From: an uncultured bacterium
GTDB lineage: Bacteria > Gemmatimonadota > Gemmatimonadetes > Longimicrobiales > RSA9
DNA: 64,000 bases
Assembly: GCA_937889645.1 (NCBI GenBank)
Contig: CALBZE010000122.1
Span: 1 to 64,000 of the forward strand
Direction of reading: 5' to 3'
Of this stretch, positions 36,198 through 44,527 are shown one piece after another. The translations under genes were made by a program, and so were the position numbers. The notes beneath the pieces are model-generated. The model was not told where the DNA came from. It saw only the letters and a program-made list of their open reading frames with translations, and ran no database searches. The first letter of the stretch is position 1. Every line of letters starts with the position of its first letter.

Positions 36198-38017
36198 TCC
36201 GTCGAGCCCTCCACCCGCCGGGCACCCACGTAGTAGTCCGGATGCACCGAGAACGACGACGGGTCGCTCAGCGACAGCGTCGCCGTCTGCCACGACTCGG
36301 TCGGACGGATCTTCGTGTAGCCGCCGTCGCTCAGCGTGACCTCGACGGGCATGTCGAAGCCGGGAACGACGTTCGTCCACCGGTAGTGCAGGGTGCGGCC
36401 GTCGATCCGGTACTCGAAGACCGGGACGTCCGCCGTGCGCAGGTACTGGTCGAATACCTTCCTCAGATCGAGGCCGGTCTTCTCGATCAGGTACGCCTCG
36501 ATCTGCGCGCTCGAGACGGTGCTGTGCCAGAAATCCTTGTTCATGCCGCGCAGGATCGAGCGCCAGCGGACGTCGTCGTCGAGCATCCGCCGGATCATGT
36601 GAATCATGTTCGCGCCCTTCGGGTACATGTCGCCCGAACCCATCGCGTTCACGCCGTAATCCGGGATGATCGGGCGGTCGTTGCGGATGTTGCGACGGAT
36701 CCCGCGAATGTACTCCGCGCCGGCCTCCTTCCCCGCGCGGCACTCCACGAAGAGCCCCTCGGCGTACGTCGTGAAGCCCTCGTGGACCCACATGTCGGCG
36801 CGGTCCTTACCCGTGATGTTGTTGGCGAACCACTCGTGCGCGCTCTCGTGGATGATGATGAAGTCCCAGTCGTCGCCGCGGCCGGTACCCGACTGGTCGC
36901 GGCCGCGGTACCCGTTCTGGTAGCCGTTGCCGTACGTGACCGCGCTCTGGTGCTCCATCCCGAGGTACGGCACCTCGACCAGCTTGTAGCCGTCCTCGTA
37001 CCACGGGTACGGCCCGAACCAGTGCTCGAAGCAGGCGAGCATCTCCTTGGCCTGCGCCCACTGCCGCCGGGCCGCCTCGAGGTTGTAGTCGAGCGGCCAG
37101 AAGTCCATCGTCAGCCGACCGCGCTCACCCTCGAAGACGTCCTCGTAGTGCGCGTAGCTGCCGGCGTTCACCGCGATCCCGTAGTTGTTGATCGGGTTGG
37201 CGACGAACCACTCGTAGGTCGTCGTGCCGTCGTCGTGCTTCGTCACGTTCCGCAGCCGCCCGTTCCCGACATGGATCATCGGGGCCGGCACGCGGACCGC
37301 CACGCGCTGGCTGTCCGGCTCCTCCCAGCCGATGTCCTTGTTCGGCCACCACACGCTCGCGCCGAGCCCCTGGTTCGACGTCGAGACCCACGGCCGGCCC
37401 TTCGCGTCCGTCGTCCACGTGAAGCCGCCGTCCCACGGCGGGTTCGGCGCGACGCGCGGCTTGCCGTGGTAGTAGACCGTGACCGTCTGGACGGACCCCA
37501 TCGGCTGCGCGCCGGCGGGCCGGACGAACCAGGCGTCGCCGTCCCGCCGGACCGGGAGACGTCGCCCGTTCTGCACGACGCTGTCGACCACGAGCGGCGC
37601 CTGCAGGTCGATCTGCATCTCCGTCGGCTCCCCGACGACCCTGTACGAGATCGCGTTCCACCCCGCGATCGACGAGTCGGCCGGGTTCACCGCGACGTTC
37701 AGGTCATAGAACGTCACGTCCCACCACGTCCGCTCCGGCGCGTCCAACGAGCCGCGGATCGAATCCGCGCGCGTGTACGTCGGAACCGTCTGCGCCGACG
37801 CGGCGGGCACGAGGGCGAGGGCGAAGGCAAGGGCAAGGGCGGCCGCGACGAAGCCGACGCGCGCCGGAACGGTGCGCCGCGGCGGCGCGGACCACTCGCG
37901 TCGGCGCGATACAGGCCACTCGCGTCGGCCAGCGGCAACGGCGAGTCGATCGAGGGACGCCGGCACCCGGCGGGCACGGCCCCGCCCGGCGCGACCGGAG
38001 AAATGACGAATGACCAT
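36194..38017 (-). CDS. M1 family metallopeptidase (aminopeptidase N-like), secreted
   Basis: A 607-residue zinc aminopeptidase-like protein. A basic N-terminal segment and hydrophobic stretch ending PAASAQ form a long signal peptide. The substrate motif LGMEHQSAVTYGNG corresponds to the GAMEN loop, and HESAHEWFANN with the downstream WVHEGFTTYAE gives the HExxH(18)E zinc site. The C-terminal domain is beta-rich. It should trim peptides in the periplasm. The ATG at 38017 is preferred over a GTG at 38029. Confidence 0.88.
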   Translation of the reverse strand: MVIRHFSGRAGRGRARRVPASLDRLAVAAGRREWPVSRRREWSAPPRRTVPARVGFVAAALALAFALALVPAASAQTVPTYTRADSIRGSLDAPERTWWDVTFYDLNVAVNPADSSIAGWNAISYRVVGEPTEMQIDLQAPLVVDSVVQNGRRLPVRRDGDAWFVRPAGAQPMGSVQTVTVYYHGKPRVAPNPPWDGGFTWTTDAKGRPWVSTSNQGLGASVWWPNKDIGWEEPDSQRVAVRVPAPMIHVGNGRLRNVTKHDDGTTTYEWFVANPINNYGIAVNAGSYAHYEDVFEGERGRLTMDFWPLDYNLEAARRQWAQAKEMLACFEHWFGPYPWYEDGYKLVEVPYLGMEHQSAVTYGNGYQNGYRGRDQSGTGRGDDWDFIIIHESAHEWFANNITGKDRADMWVHEGFTTYAEGLFVECRAGKEAGAEYIRGIRRNIRNDRPIIPDYGVNAMGSGDMYPKGANMIHMIRRMLDDDVRWRSILRGMNKDFWHSTVSSAQIEAYLIEKTGLDLRKVFDQYLRTADVPVFEYRIDGRTLHYRWTNVVPGFDMPVEVTLSDGGYTKIRPTESWQTATLSLSDPSSFSVHPDYYVGARRVEGSTE

Positions 38018-38927
38018 GGCGCTTACCACCGTTTCGAGATGCGGGTCGCCTTACGACGCTCGGTGCACCGGGCCGGGCCGGCGGGATTCAAGCCGGGGCG
38101 GCGCGCGCATGCCGACCAGAGCACCGAGCAGGTCGACGCGTTGCGACGACGCATGGTGCCGCCGTCGCCCGACGTTTGCCGGATAATGTACCGGCTGGCG
38201 CGACCGAGGCCAGACCTGGGCAGCTGGCGGCGCATCCGACAACGGATGCCCGGCCCGCGTGAGGGGTGGCTGGGCGGCGGCCTCCGGCGGCGACTGCCCC
38301 TTTGGGGTGCGGCCGACTGCCCGGCCGACCACCCCGGCTTCGCCACCCGTACCCAACTGCACCCACGACGCGTTCTCCGCGTTCATGGGTGCACTTGGGT
38401 CGAATATTCCCACTCAATCGCACCCAGACGTCCGCCGCTCACAATACTGGTGCACTTGGGTGGAAATAGTCCACCGAACTGCACCCCTCGTCCCCTACGA
38501 GGCACTGTGGGTTCACTTGGGTACACGGCATCGGGGTTCGAGGGCGCCGGCGACGGGGGTCGGCAGGCACCCAGACGTCGGCTGAGCAGCCGCGTCCGCA
38601 GGGCTGGCCGGAGCCGACGGCGGCCGTCCCGCGATGCCCCGAGACCAACACTTCCTGCAGACAGAGCGCGAGGGGTCGCAGGGAGGGTTGCAACGTGTTT
38701 TCGGAAGCGGAGTTGCGATTACCGAAGAGGCGACGTCTGTCCCATCCAAGAATGTTGACGCAATAGCCGGCGGGGACACGAGGGGCGTCAGAGGCCGGCG
38801 GCGAGCAGCGCGCCGCGGCGCGCCCGGTCGGCCCCCGCAGCCGCGACGGGTGGCAGGCGCGAAGATTCTCGCGACGCTAAATTGTCCCGCCAACCGAATT
38901 CGTCGATTGCCTACCCAAGGAGGAGCC
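38018..38927. other. 910-base noncoding stretch with tandem repeats
   Basis: No frame here resembles a protein. It contains the 61-bp tandem repeat at 38355-38537. The stretch 38540-38927 shows no structure beyond the AAGGAGGA ribosome binding site of the DinB-like gene. An upstream in-frame extension of that gene to 38634 is not supported. Confidence 0.55.
38355..38537. repeat. three degenerate 61-bp tandem repeats
   Basis: Two short blocks recur with an exact 61-base period. AActGCACCC occurs at 38355, 38416 and 38477; (G)GGTGCACTTGGGT occurs at 38387, 38448 and 38509 (TTC for TGC in the last). The blocks contain inverted GGTGC and GCACC, so each unit can fold. The period is not a multiple of three and the frames are broken, so the unit is not a protein repeat. 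The spacer between the blocks is less conserved. Confidence 0.75.
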
Positions 38928-39431
38928 ATGGCCGAACGAGTCGAAACCGCCCGCACGGCGATCCCGCTGAAGGAATTCGACGCCGAAATGGCCGCGACCC
39001 GCCGCCTGCTCGAGCGCGTCCCGACGGAGCGTGGTCCGTGGAAGCCGCACGAGAAGTCGTTCCCGCTCGGCCACCTCGCGCAGCTCGTCGCGCTGATGCC
39101 CGCGTGGATCGCGACCACGCTGCGCACGCCGAAGACCGACCTGGCGGCGGGCGGCGGGTACAGCTTCGAGCCGACCGAGAAACTGCTGGCGATGTTCGAC
39201 GCGAACGTCGAGCAGGCGCGGGCGGCGCTGGCCGAGGTGACCGGCGCGGCGCTGGAAGAGCCGTGGTCGCTCACGATGGGCGAGCGGGTGCTCATGACGG
39301 CGCCGAAGGGCGAGGCCGCGCGGCAGCACCTGAACCACCTGATCCACCATCGCGGGCAGCTCACGGTCTACCTGCGCCTCGTCGACGTGCCCCTCCCGTC
39401 GATCTACGGCCCGACGGCCGACGAGCGATGA
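38928..39431 (+). CDS. DinB-like four-helix protein
   Basis: A 167-residue DinB/YfiT-like putative metal-binding bundle. His residues in LGHLAQLVALMPAW (near 49) and LNHLIHHRGQLTVYLR (near 137) match the three-His metal site of the superfamily. Members include thiol-dependent transferases; the actual reaction is unknown. AAGGAGGA precedes the ATG at 38928. It overlaps the following methyltransferase by 4 bases (ATGA). Confidence 0.83.
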   Translation: MAERVETARTAIPLKEFDAEMAATRRLLERVPTERGPWKPHEKSFPLGHLAQLVALMPAWIATTLRTPKTDLAAGGGYSFEPTEKLLAMFDANVEQARAALAEVTGAALEEPWSLTMGERVLMTAPKGEAARQHLNHLIHHRGQLTVYLRLVDVPLPSIYGPTADER

Positions 39432-40186
39432 TGAACCTCGGCTTCCGTGACCACTTCTCCGATCGCGCGGCCGGGTACAGGGAGTACAGACCGACGTACC
39501 CGCGCGAGCTCATCGACTTCCTGGCCGACACGGCGCCGGGGACGTCGCTTGCGTGGGAGGCGGGGTGCGGCTCGGGGCAGCTCAGCTTCCGCCTGGTCGA
39601 GCGCTTCGACCGCGTCGTCGCGATCGACCCGAGTGCCGAGCAGCTCTCGTACGCGCGGCGGCACGAGCGGATCGAGTACCGCCAGGCGCTCGCGCAGGAC
39701 AGCGGCCTCGCCGACCAAACCGCCGACCTCGCCGTCGCCGCGCAGGCCGCACACTGGTTCGACCTGGACGCGTACTACGCGGAGGTGAGGCGGGTCGCGC
39801 GGCGCGGCGCGCTCGTCGCGCTCGTATGCTACGACCTCCTGAGCGCGGGCGACGACGTCGACCCCATCATCTCGCACTTCTACTGCGACGTCCTCGCCCC
39901 CTATTGGCCGTGGGAGCGGAGCCTCGTCGAGGCCGGCTACCGCACGATCCCGTTCCCGTTCGACGAGATCCCCGCGCCGGCGCTCCAGCTCCGAGCGGAT
40001 TGGACGCTGGACCAGTTCCTCGGCTACGCGCGCACGTGGTCGGGCGTGCGCGCGATGGAGCGGGCGCGGGGCCCGGGCGCGATCGAAGCGCTAGGCGAAA
40101 GGTTGGCGCCCCTCTGGGGCGACGGCGGTGGGGCGACCAGGTGCATCACCTGGCCGCTCGCGATGCGCTTGGGGCGGGTCCGGTGA
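39428..40186 (+). CDS. SAM-dependent methyltransferase
   Basis: A 252-residue class I methyltransferase. It starts DHFSDRAAGYREYRPTYP, typical of the group with trans-aconitate-methyltransferase-like members, with motif I AWEAGCGSGQLS near 42, AIDPSAEQL near 67 and AAQAAHWFDLD near 105. Small-molecule substrate unknown. Start overlaps the DinB-like stop (ATGA), so the two are made together. Confidence 0.83.
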   Translation: MMNLGFRDHFSDRAAGYREYRPTYPRELIDFLADTAPGTSLAWEAGCGSGQLSFRLVERFDRVVAIDPSAEQLSYARRHERIEYRQALAQDSGLADQTADLAVAAQAAHWFDLDAYYAEVRRVARRGALVALVCYDLLSAGDDVDPIISHFYCDVLAPYWPWERSLVEAGYRTIPFPFDEIPAPALQLRADWTLDQFLGYARTWSGVRAMERARGPGAIEALGERLAPLWGDGGGATRCITWPLAMRLGRVR

Positions 40187-40210
40187 CGTACCCCGAGGCG
40201 ACGGCGCGAC

Positions 40211-40246
40211 GCCGCCGCCTCGGGAACGCGTTCCCGCGGCGGCGGC
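40211..40246. terminator. terminator between convergent genes
   Basis: An 18-bp inverted repeat (40211-40228 with 40229-40246) with a single mismatch lies between the methyltransferase and EF-hand genes, which converge here. It is centred on GGGAACGCGTTCCC and has no T-tract. Confidence 0.65.
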
Positions 40247-40265
40247 CTCCATACGTGGCAATTGA

Positions 40266-40841
40266 CTAGGCGCCCGCCGACACCCCCTCCCCCTCCAACG
40301 GCCCGAACATGAAGTTTCCGGGCGCCTGCGGGTCCTCGGCGGTAAGGAACTCCTCGACGGCGCGCGCCATCTCCTCACGGGTGATCGTGCCGTCGCGGTC
40401 CAGGTCGGCATGCCCGAAGAATACTTCGGCGGCGGACGCATCGACGCCGCACGCGCCGAGATAGGCGCGGTACTCGTCGAGGGTGATCGCGCCGTCGCCG
40501 TCGGTGTCCATCGCGTCGAACATGAGCTGCACGTCGCCGCGGGCGTACGCGTGCACCGCTTCCGGGTCGTCCAGGAAGATCTCGGCGTAGCGCAGGAACT
40601 CGGCCGGGCCGACGGCGCCGCTCTCGTCGAGATCGGCGCTGTCGCGCACGGCGGCCCATTCCTCCAGGACGAAGTGCAGGTTGCGCTCGTACTCGGGCGA
40701 CTCCCGGGTCCACCCCCGGAGCCGCGCGAGCGCCTCGACGCGGTGGACGAAATCGTCGCGATCGACGCGACCGTCGCGGTTCACGTCCAGGACGGCGAAC
40801 AGCCGGCGGACCTTCTGTTTCTGGAACGGCGTCAGCGGCAT
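40266..40841 (-). CDS. four-EF-hand calcium-binding protein, calerythrin-like
   Basis: A 191-residue cytoplasmic EF-hand protein. Four loops are visible: DVNRDGRVDRDDF (near 19), DLDESGAVGPAEF (near 70), DTDGDGAITLDEY (near 113) and DLDRDGTITREEM (near 147). The second loop has Ala/Val at usual hydrophobic-Gly positions and may bind weakly. Size and spacing match calerythrin-type bacterial proteins related to sarcoplasmic calcium-binding proteins; a calcium-buffering or signalling role is inferred. ATG at 40841 follows GAGAGGA. Confidence 0.85.
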   Translation of the reverse strand: MPLTPFQKQKVRRLFAVLDVNRDGRVDRDDFVHRVEALARLRGWTRESPEYERNLHFVLEEWAAVRDSADLDESGAVGPAEFLRYAEIFLDDPEAVHAYARGDVQLMFDAMDTDGDGAITLDEYRAYLGACGVDASAAEVFFGHADLDRDGTITREEMARAVEEFLTAEDPQAPGNFMFGPLEGEGVSAGA

Positions 40842-41114
40842 TGCGGATCCTCTCCCTCGGTCTCTCGGCCGAAACTCCCGGCGGCAGGTTACGGATTCGG
40901 GGACGCGCGGGCAAGGCGGCGCGGCCATGCCGCACGAGTCCGGGCACGGCGCGTACGGCGCCGTCGCGGCCGGGCAGGGCGCGCGCGGGGCCAACGCGTC
41001 CGCGCCAGGCTCCTCCGAGATCCACTTTCTTCTTGTCGACCGTTCTGTTTCGACGTAGCTTTGCCCCATCATAACCGCTCAGCAAACCGCCCGCGCCGCC
41101 CGTGAACGACGGCG

Positions 41115-42410
41115 ATGGGCTTCCTTGTCGTAAGAGGCCGAGGGGACTTGCGCGCGATCCGGTTCCATTACCGTCCCATCCGGTACCTGGCCACGCGGTG
41201 GGCGTCGAGGCGCCGGCCGTCTTTTGCGCTCGGGCCGCTGGGGTGTCTGGCCTTCGAGGACGTCGAGCCGCCGCCGCTGCCCGGGCCCGACTGGGTCCGC
41301 GTCGAGACGACGCTCAGCGGGATCTGCGGGAGCGACCTGGCGGCGGTCACCGCGCACGACTCGTTCACGCTCGAGCCGTTCGGCGCGTTCCCTTTCACCT
41401 TCGGGCACGAGAACGTCGGCCGGATCGCGGAGATCGGGCCCGGGGTCGAGGGGTGGAGCGTCGGCGAGCGCGTGATCGTGAACCCGATGCTGTCGTGCGT
41501 GCAGCGCGGCCTCGAGCCGTGCGCCGCGTGCGCCCGCGGCGAGTACGGGCTCTGCCGCCGCACGACGGAGGGCGCGATCGGCAGCGGCCCGATGATCGGC
41601 TACCACCCCGGCGTCGGCGGCGGCTGGTCGCGCTACTTCGTCGCCCACGTCAGCCAGCTCCATCGACCGGGCCAGTTGCCTGACGAGATCGCGGTACTGA
41701 CGGACCCCTTCGCCTCGGCGCTCCGGCCCGTACTGCTGCACCCGCCCTACCGCGGCGGCGAGGACTACCATCCGGCGCGCCCGGGGTGGATGGGCGACGA
41801 GCCGGACACGATCCTCGTGATCGGCGCGGGGACGATCGGCGTGCTCACCGTCAAGGCGCTGCGGCTGATCGGCTGGGACGGCCCGATCGCGGTCCTCGGC
41901 CGCTACGGCTTCCAGCTCGAGATGGCCGAGCGCGCGGGCGCGACGCACCTGTTCCGCAGCCGGGACGAGGCGTACACCTGGGCGGCGTCGCTCCCGGGCG
42001 CGAAGAGCTACAAGCCGACGCTGGCGGCGCGCTTCGTGGAGGGCGGCCCGTCGCTCGTCTTCGACACGGTCGGCACGGCCGGCTCGGCGGGCGACTCGCT
42101 GGCGCTCGCGCGCGAGGGCGGGCGCATCGTCCTCGTCGGCGCGGCGGCCAAGCTGGAAGCCGACTGGACGCGGCTCTGGTACCGGCAGCTCCATCTTGCC
42201 GGCGTCTTCGCCTACGGGCTCGCGCCGTACCGCGGCGAGCGCCGCGACATCTACGACATCTCGATCGAACTCATGCGGCAGGACGGGTTCGGCGACCTGG
42301 GGATGGTCACCCACGAATACGAACTGGAGGAATACCGTGCAGCACTCACCGCCGCTCTCGACAAAGCCGGACACCGCTCGGTCAAGGTCGTCTTCCGGCC
42401 GGGCGGCTGA
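41115..42410 (+). CDS. zinc-dependent alcohol/polyol dehydrogenase (MDR family)
   Basis: A 431-residue medium-chain dehydrogenase. Catalytic zinc ligands lie in GICGSDL near 69 and FGHENVG near 97; the four-cysteine structural zinc loop is CVQRGLEPCAACARGEYGLC near 126; the nucleotide fold is ILVIGAGTIGVLTVKALR near 236. Such enzymes oxidise secondary alcohols with NAD(P). Conserved sequence begins around LRAIRF, so a TTG at 41148 is a possible alternative start. The 3' end overlaps the oxoamine synthase gene by 74 bases, implying a joint pathway. Confidence 0.85.
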   Translation: MGFLVVRGRGDLRAIRFHYRPIRYLATRWASRRRPSFALGPLGCLAFEDVEPPPLPGPDWVRVETTLSGICGSDLAAVTAHDSFTLEPFGAFPFTFGHENVGRIAEIGPGVEGWSVGERVIVNPMLSCVQRGLEPCAACARGEYGLCRRTTEGAIGSGPMIGYHPGVGGGWSRYFVAHVSQLHRPGQLPDEIAVLTDPFASALRPVLLHPPYRGGEDYHPARPGWMGDEPDTILVIGAGTIGVLTVKALRLIGWDGPIAVLGRYGFQLEMAERAGATHLFRSRDEAYTWAASLPGAKSYKPTLAARFVEGGPSLVFDTVGTAGSAGDSLALAREGGRIVLVGAAAKLEADWTRLWYRQLHLAGVFAYGLAPYRGERRDIYDISIELMRQDGFGDLGMVTHEYELEEYRAALTAALDKAGHRSVKVVFRPGG

Positions 42411-43683
42411 CAGCCTGGCCGCGTACGCGCGCGACCCGTTCCACGGCTTCTTCGAAGGGCGCACGGTCGACGAGCTGATCGAACCCGGCTCGCTCCTCGA
42501 CACGCCCGCCGTGCGGCGGTGGTTCGAGCTGTTCGCGCGGGGGCTGCCGGAGTCGTTGTACACGTTCCAGCTCCCGCTCGGCCAGGCGCCGGGACCCGAG
42601 TCGGTGGCGCTCGGGAAGCCGATCCTGATGTTCTCGTCGTACAGCTACCTCGGGCTGATCGGGCACCCGCGCGTGGCGACGGCGGTCAAGGAGGCGGTCG
42701 AGCAGTACGGCACGTCTACAGGCGGCGTGCGCCTCATGACCGGCACGCTCGAGCTGCACCTGGAGGTCGAGCGCGAGCTGGCCGGCTTCCTCGGCCAGGA
42801 GGCCGCGGCGATCTTCCCGTCGGGGTACGACGCGAACATCGCGGCGATCACGTCGCTCTTCGGTCCGAACGACTACGCGATCCTCGACCAGTACGCGCAT
42901 CGCAGCATCCACGACGGCGTGCAGATGGCGGGGTGCGAGGTCAAGCGCTTCAAGCACAACGACATGGAGGACCTGGAGCGGCGGCTGCGCCAGGCGCAGA
43001 ACCGGGGCGCGCGGCGCATTCTGATCGCCGTCGACTCCGTCTTCAGCATGGACGGCGACCAGGCGCCGATGGCGGAGCTGATCGACATCAAGCGCCGGTA
43101 CGGCGCGTTCCTCCTGGTCGACGAGGCGCACGCGATCGGCGCGATCGGGCGGACGGGCCGCGGGATCTGCGAGGAGCAGGGGATCGACCCGGCGGACATC
43201 GACATCCACACGGGCTCGCTCTCGAAGGGTATCCCGTCGTCGGGCGGGTTCGTGGCCGGGTCGCTGGCGCTCAAGATCTACATCCAGCACGGCTCGGCGC
43301 CGTACATCTTCTCGGCCGCCGTCACGCCTGCGAACGCCGCGGCGATCCTGGAGTCGCTGCGGATCCTGCAGGAGGAGCCCGAGCACATGGAGCGGCTGCG
43401 CGAGAACACGCGCATCCTGAAGGAAGGGCTCGACCGGCTCGGCTTCGACACCGGCGCGTCGACGACGCCCGTCGTCCCGCTGCTCCTGGGCGACGAGTGG
43501 CGCGCCTACCGCTGGGCGCAGCGGCTGCTCCTCGAGCACGGGATCTTCGTCTCCGCGGTCACGTTCCCCGCGGTGTCGCCCGGGCAGGCGCGGCTGCGCC
43601 TCTGTGCGACGGCGAAGCACGGGCCCGAGCACTTCGAGCGGCTGTTCGAAGGGCTGCGGGCGTGCAAGGAGGCGGAAGAGTAA
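42337..43683 (+). CDS. alpha-oxoamine synthase (serine palmitoyltransferase/AONS-like, PLP)
   Basis: A 448-residue PLP enzyme that condenses an amino acid with an acyl-CoA. Family marks: YSYLGLIGHPRV near 98, GTSTGGVRLMTGTLELH near 127, FLLVDEAHAIGAIGRTG near 264 and the PLP lysine in GSLSKGIPSSGG near 308. The GTG at 42337 has GGAGG exactly 6 bases upstream although it lies inside the dehydrogenase gene. It could make ketosphinganine-like long-chain bases or, with the dehydrogenase, act in amino-ketone metabolism; the substrate is not determined by what I see. Confidence 0.85.
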   Translation: MQHSPPLSTKPDTARSRSSSGRAADSLAAYARDPFHGFFEGRTVDELIEPGSLLDTPAVRRWFELFARGLPESLYTFQLPLGQAPGPESVALGKPILMFSSYSYLGLIGHPRVATAVKEAVEQYGTSTGGVRLMTGTLELHLEVERELAGFLGQEAAAIFPSGYDANIAAITSLFGPNDYAILDQYAHRSIHDGVQMAGCEVKRFKHNDMEDLERRLRQAQNRGARRILIAVDSVFSMDGDQAPMAELIDIKRRYGAFLLVDEAHAIGAIGRTGRGICEEQGIDPADIDIHTGSLSKGIPSSGGFVAGSLALKIYIQHGSAPYIFSAAVTPANAAAILESLRILQEEPEHMERLRENTRILKEGLDRLGFDTGASTTPVVPLLLGDEWRAYRWAQRLLLEHGIFVSAVTFPAVSPGQARLRLCATAKHGPEHFERLFEGLRACKEAEE

Positions 43684-43712
43684 CGGTTCCCGCACGGGTG
43701 CCGGACACGGCG

Positions 43713-43742
43713 CGGGCGCCGGGGAAGCTTCCCCGGCGCCCG
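43713..43742 (+). terminator. terminator after the oxoamine synthase gene
   Basis: A perfect inverted repeat of 15 bp per arm centred on AAGCTT, starting 30 bases after the stop at 43683 and followed by GTTCGTTTC. Confidence 0.75.
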
Positions 43743-43905
43743 TTCGTTTCAGGCGACGACGTCGCCTTCCGTCCGTCGTCCCGGACCCGCACCCGCCGAC
43801 CCGAGCCGGCGCGCGGCGCCTCGAGCCCGCGCCCCCATCCCCGGCCCGCTCCGTGCAGTTTCCCACTTACGTGGTGTTGGCAGTACCCCTGGCAGGAGGC
43901 AATCC

Positions 43906-44346
43906 ATGTGGCAGCACGTCGGAGCGGTGTTCGCACTCGGTACGCTCACCCTCGGGTGCCTGGGCGTCCCGCTCTCATCGCGCGGCGGCGCGCGGGACGC
44001 GGGGCCGGCCGATCTGGGCGTGACGGTGCTGGGGGAGGCGGAGCTCGCGAACGAACACGGCACGCTCCTGGACGCGATGGTCCGGAACGTCCCGTCGATC
44101 CAGGTCGGGGACCTAGGACGCTGCCCGGCGCTCTCGCTGCGCGGCCCGAACACGATGCCCGGCATCGCCGACCCGAAGGTCTACGTGGACGGCGCGCGCG
44201 CCGTCGACACCTGCATCCTCACCATGCTCTATCCCGGCGACGTCGAGCGCGTCGAGATCTACCCGATGGGCGTTACGACTCGCCCCGGCTACGCGCCCCA
44301 CGCCCATGGGCTGATCCTGGTCTTCATGCGCGACGGGTCGTCGTGA
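43906..44346 (+). CDS. plug-domain-only lipoprotein
   Basis: A 146-residue protein with a signal and lipobox TLGC (Cys near 18). The mature part resembles only the plug of TonB receptors (LLDAMVRNVPSIQV, PKVYVDGARAVD, DVERVEIYPMG) and ends where a barrel would begin. Such free-standing plug-like lipoproteins may sit on partner barrels or bind ligands; function is unknown. AGGAGG stands 6 bases before the ATG. It lies next to, but convergent with, the SusC/SusD operon. Confidence 0.75.
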   Translation: MWQHVGAVFALGTLTLGCLGVPLSSRGGARDAGPADLGVTVLGEAELANEHGTLLDAMVRNVPSIQVGDLGRCPALSLRGPNTMPGIADPKVYVDGARAVDTCILTMLYPGDVERVEIYPMGVTTRPGYAPHAHGLILVFMRDGSS

Positions 44347-44449
44347 ACCGTCGGCCACGGGGCCCGCTTGCCGTGGCCGATCGGCTCCCCCGCCGCGGCC
44401 ACCGGCCGGCGCCCCGGCGGGCGCCCTCGAAGCACGAGCCCGGATGCGC

Positions 44450-44480
44450 GAGCCCCCGGAGACGACGTCCCCGGGGGCTC
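44450..44480. terminator. bidirectional terminator
   Basis: A 10-bp stem GAGCCCCCGG/CCGGGGGCTC with an 11-base loop, between the convergent plug-lipoprotein and SusD genes. Confidence 0.7.
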
Positions 44481-44527
44481 CGCCACACCGGCCGGGCGCC
44501 GGCGCGGCCGTCACGTCACGGCAACGA

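Noticed and set aside
38634..38927. N-terminal extension of the DinB-like protein
   Set aside because: A strong AAGGAGGA site and the family start support the ATG at 38928; the extension has no conserved pattern.
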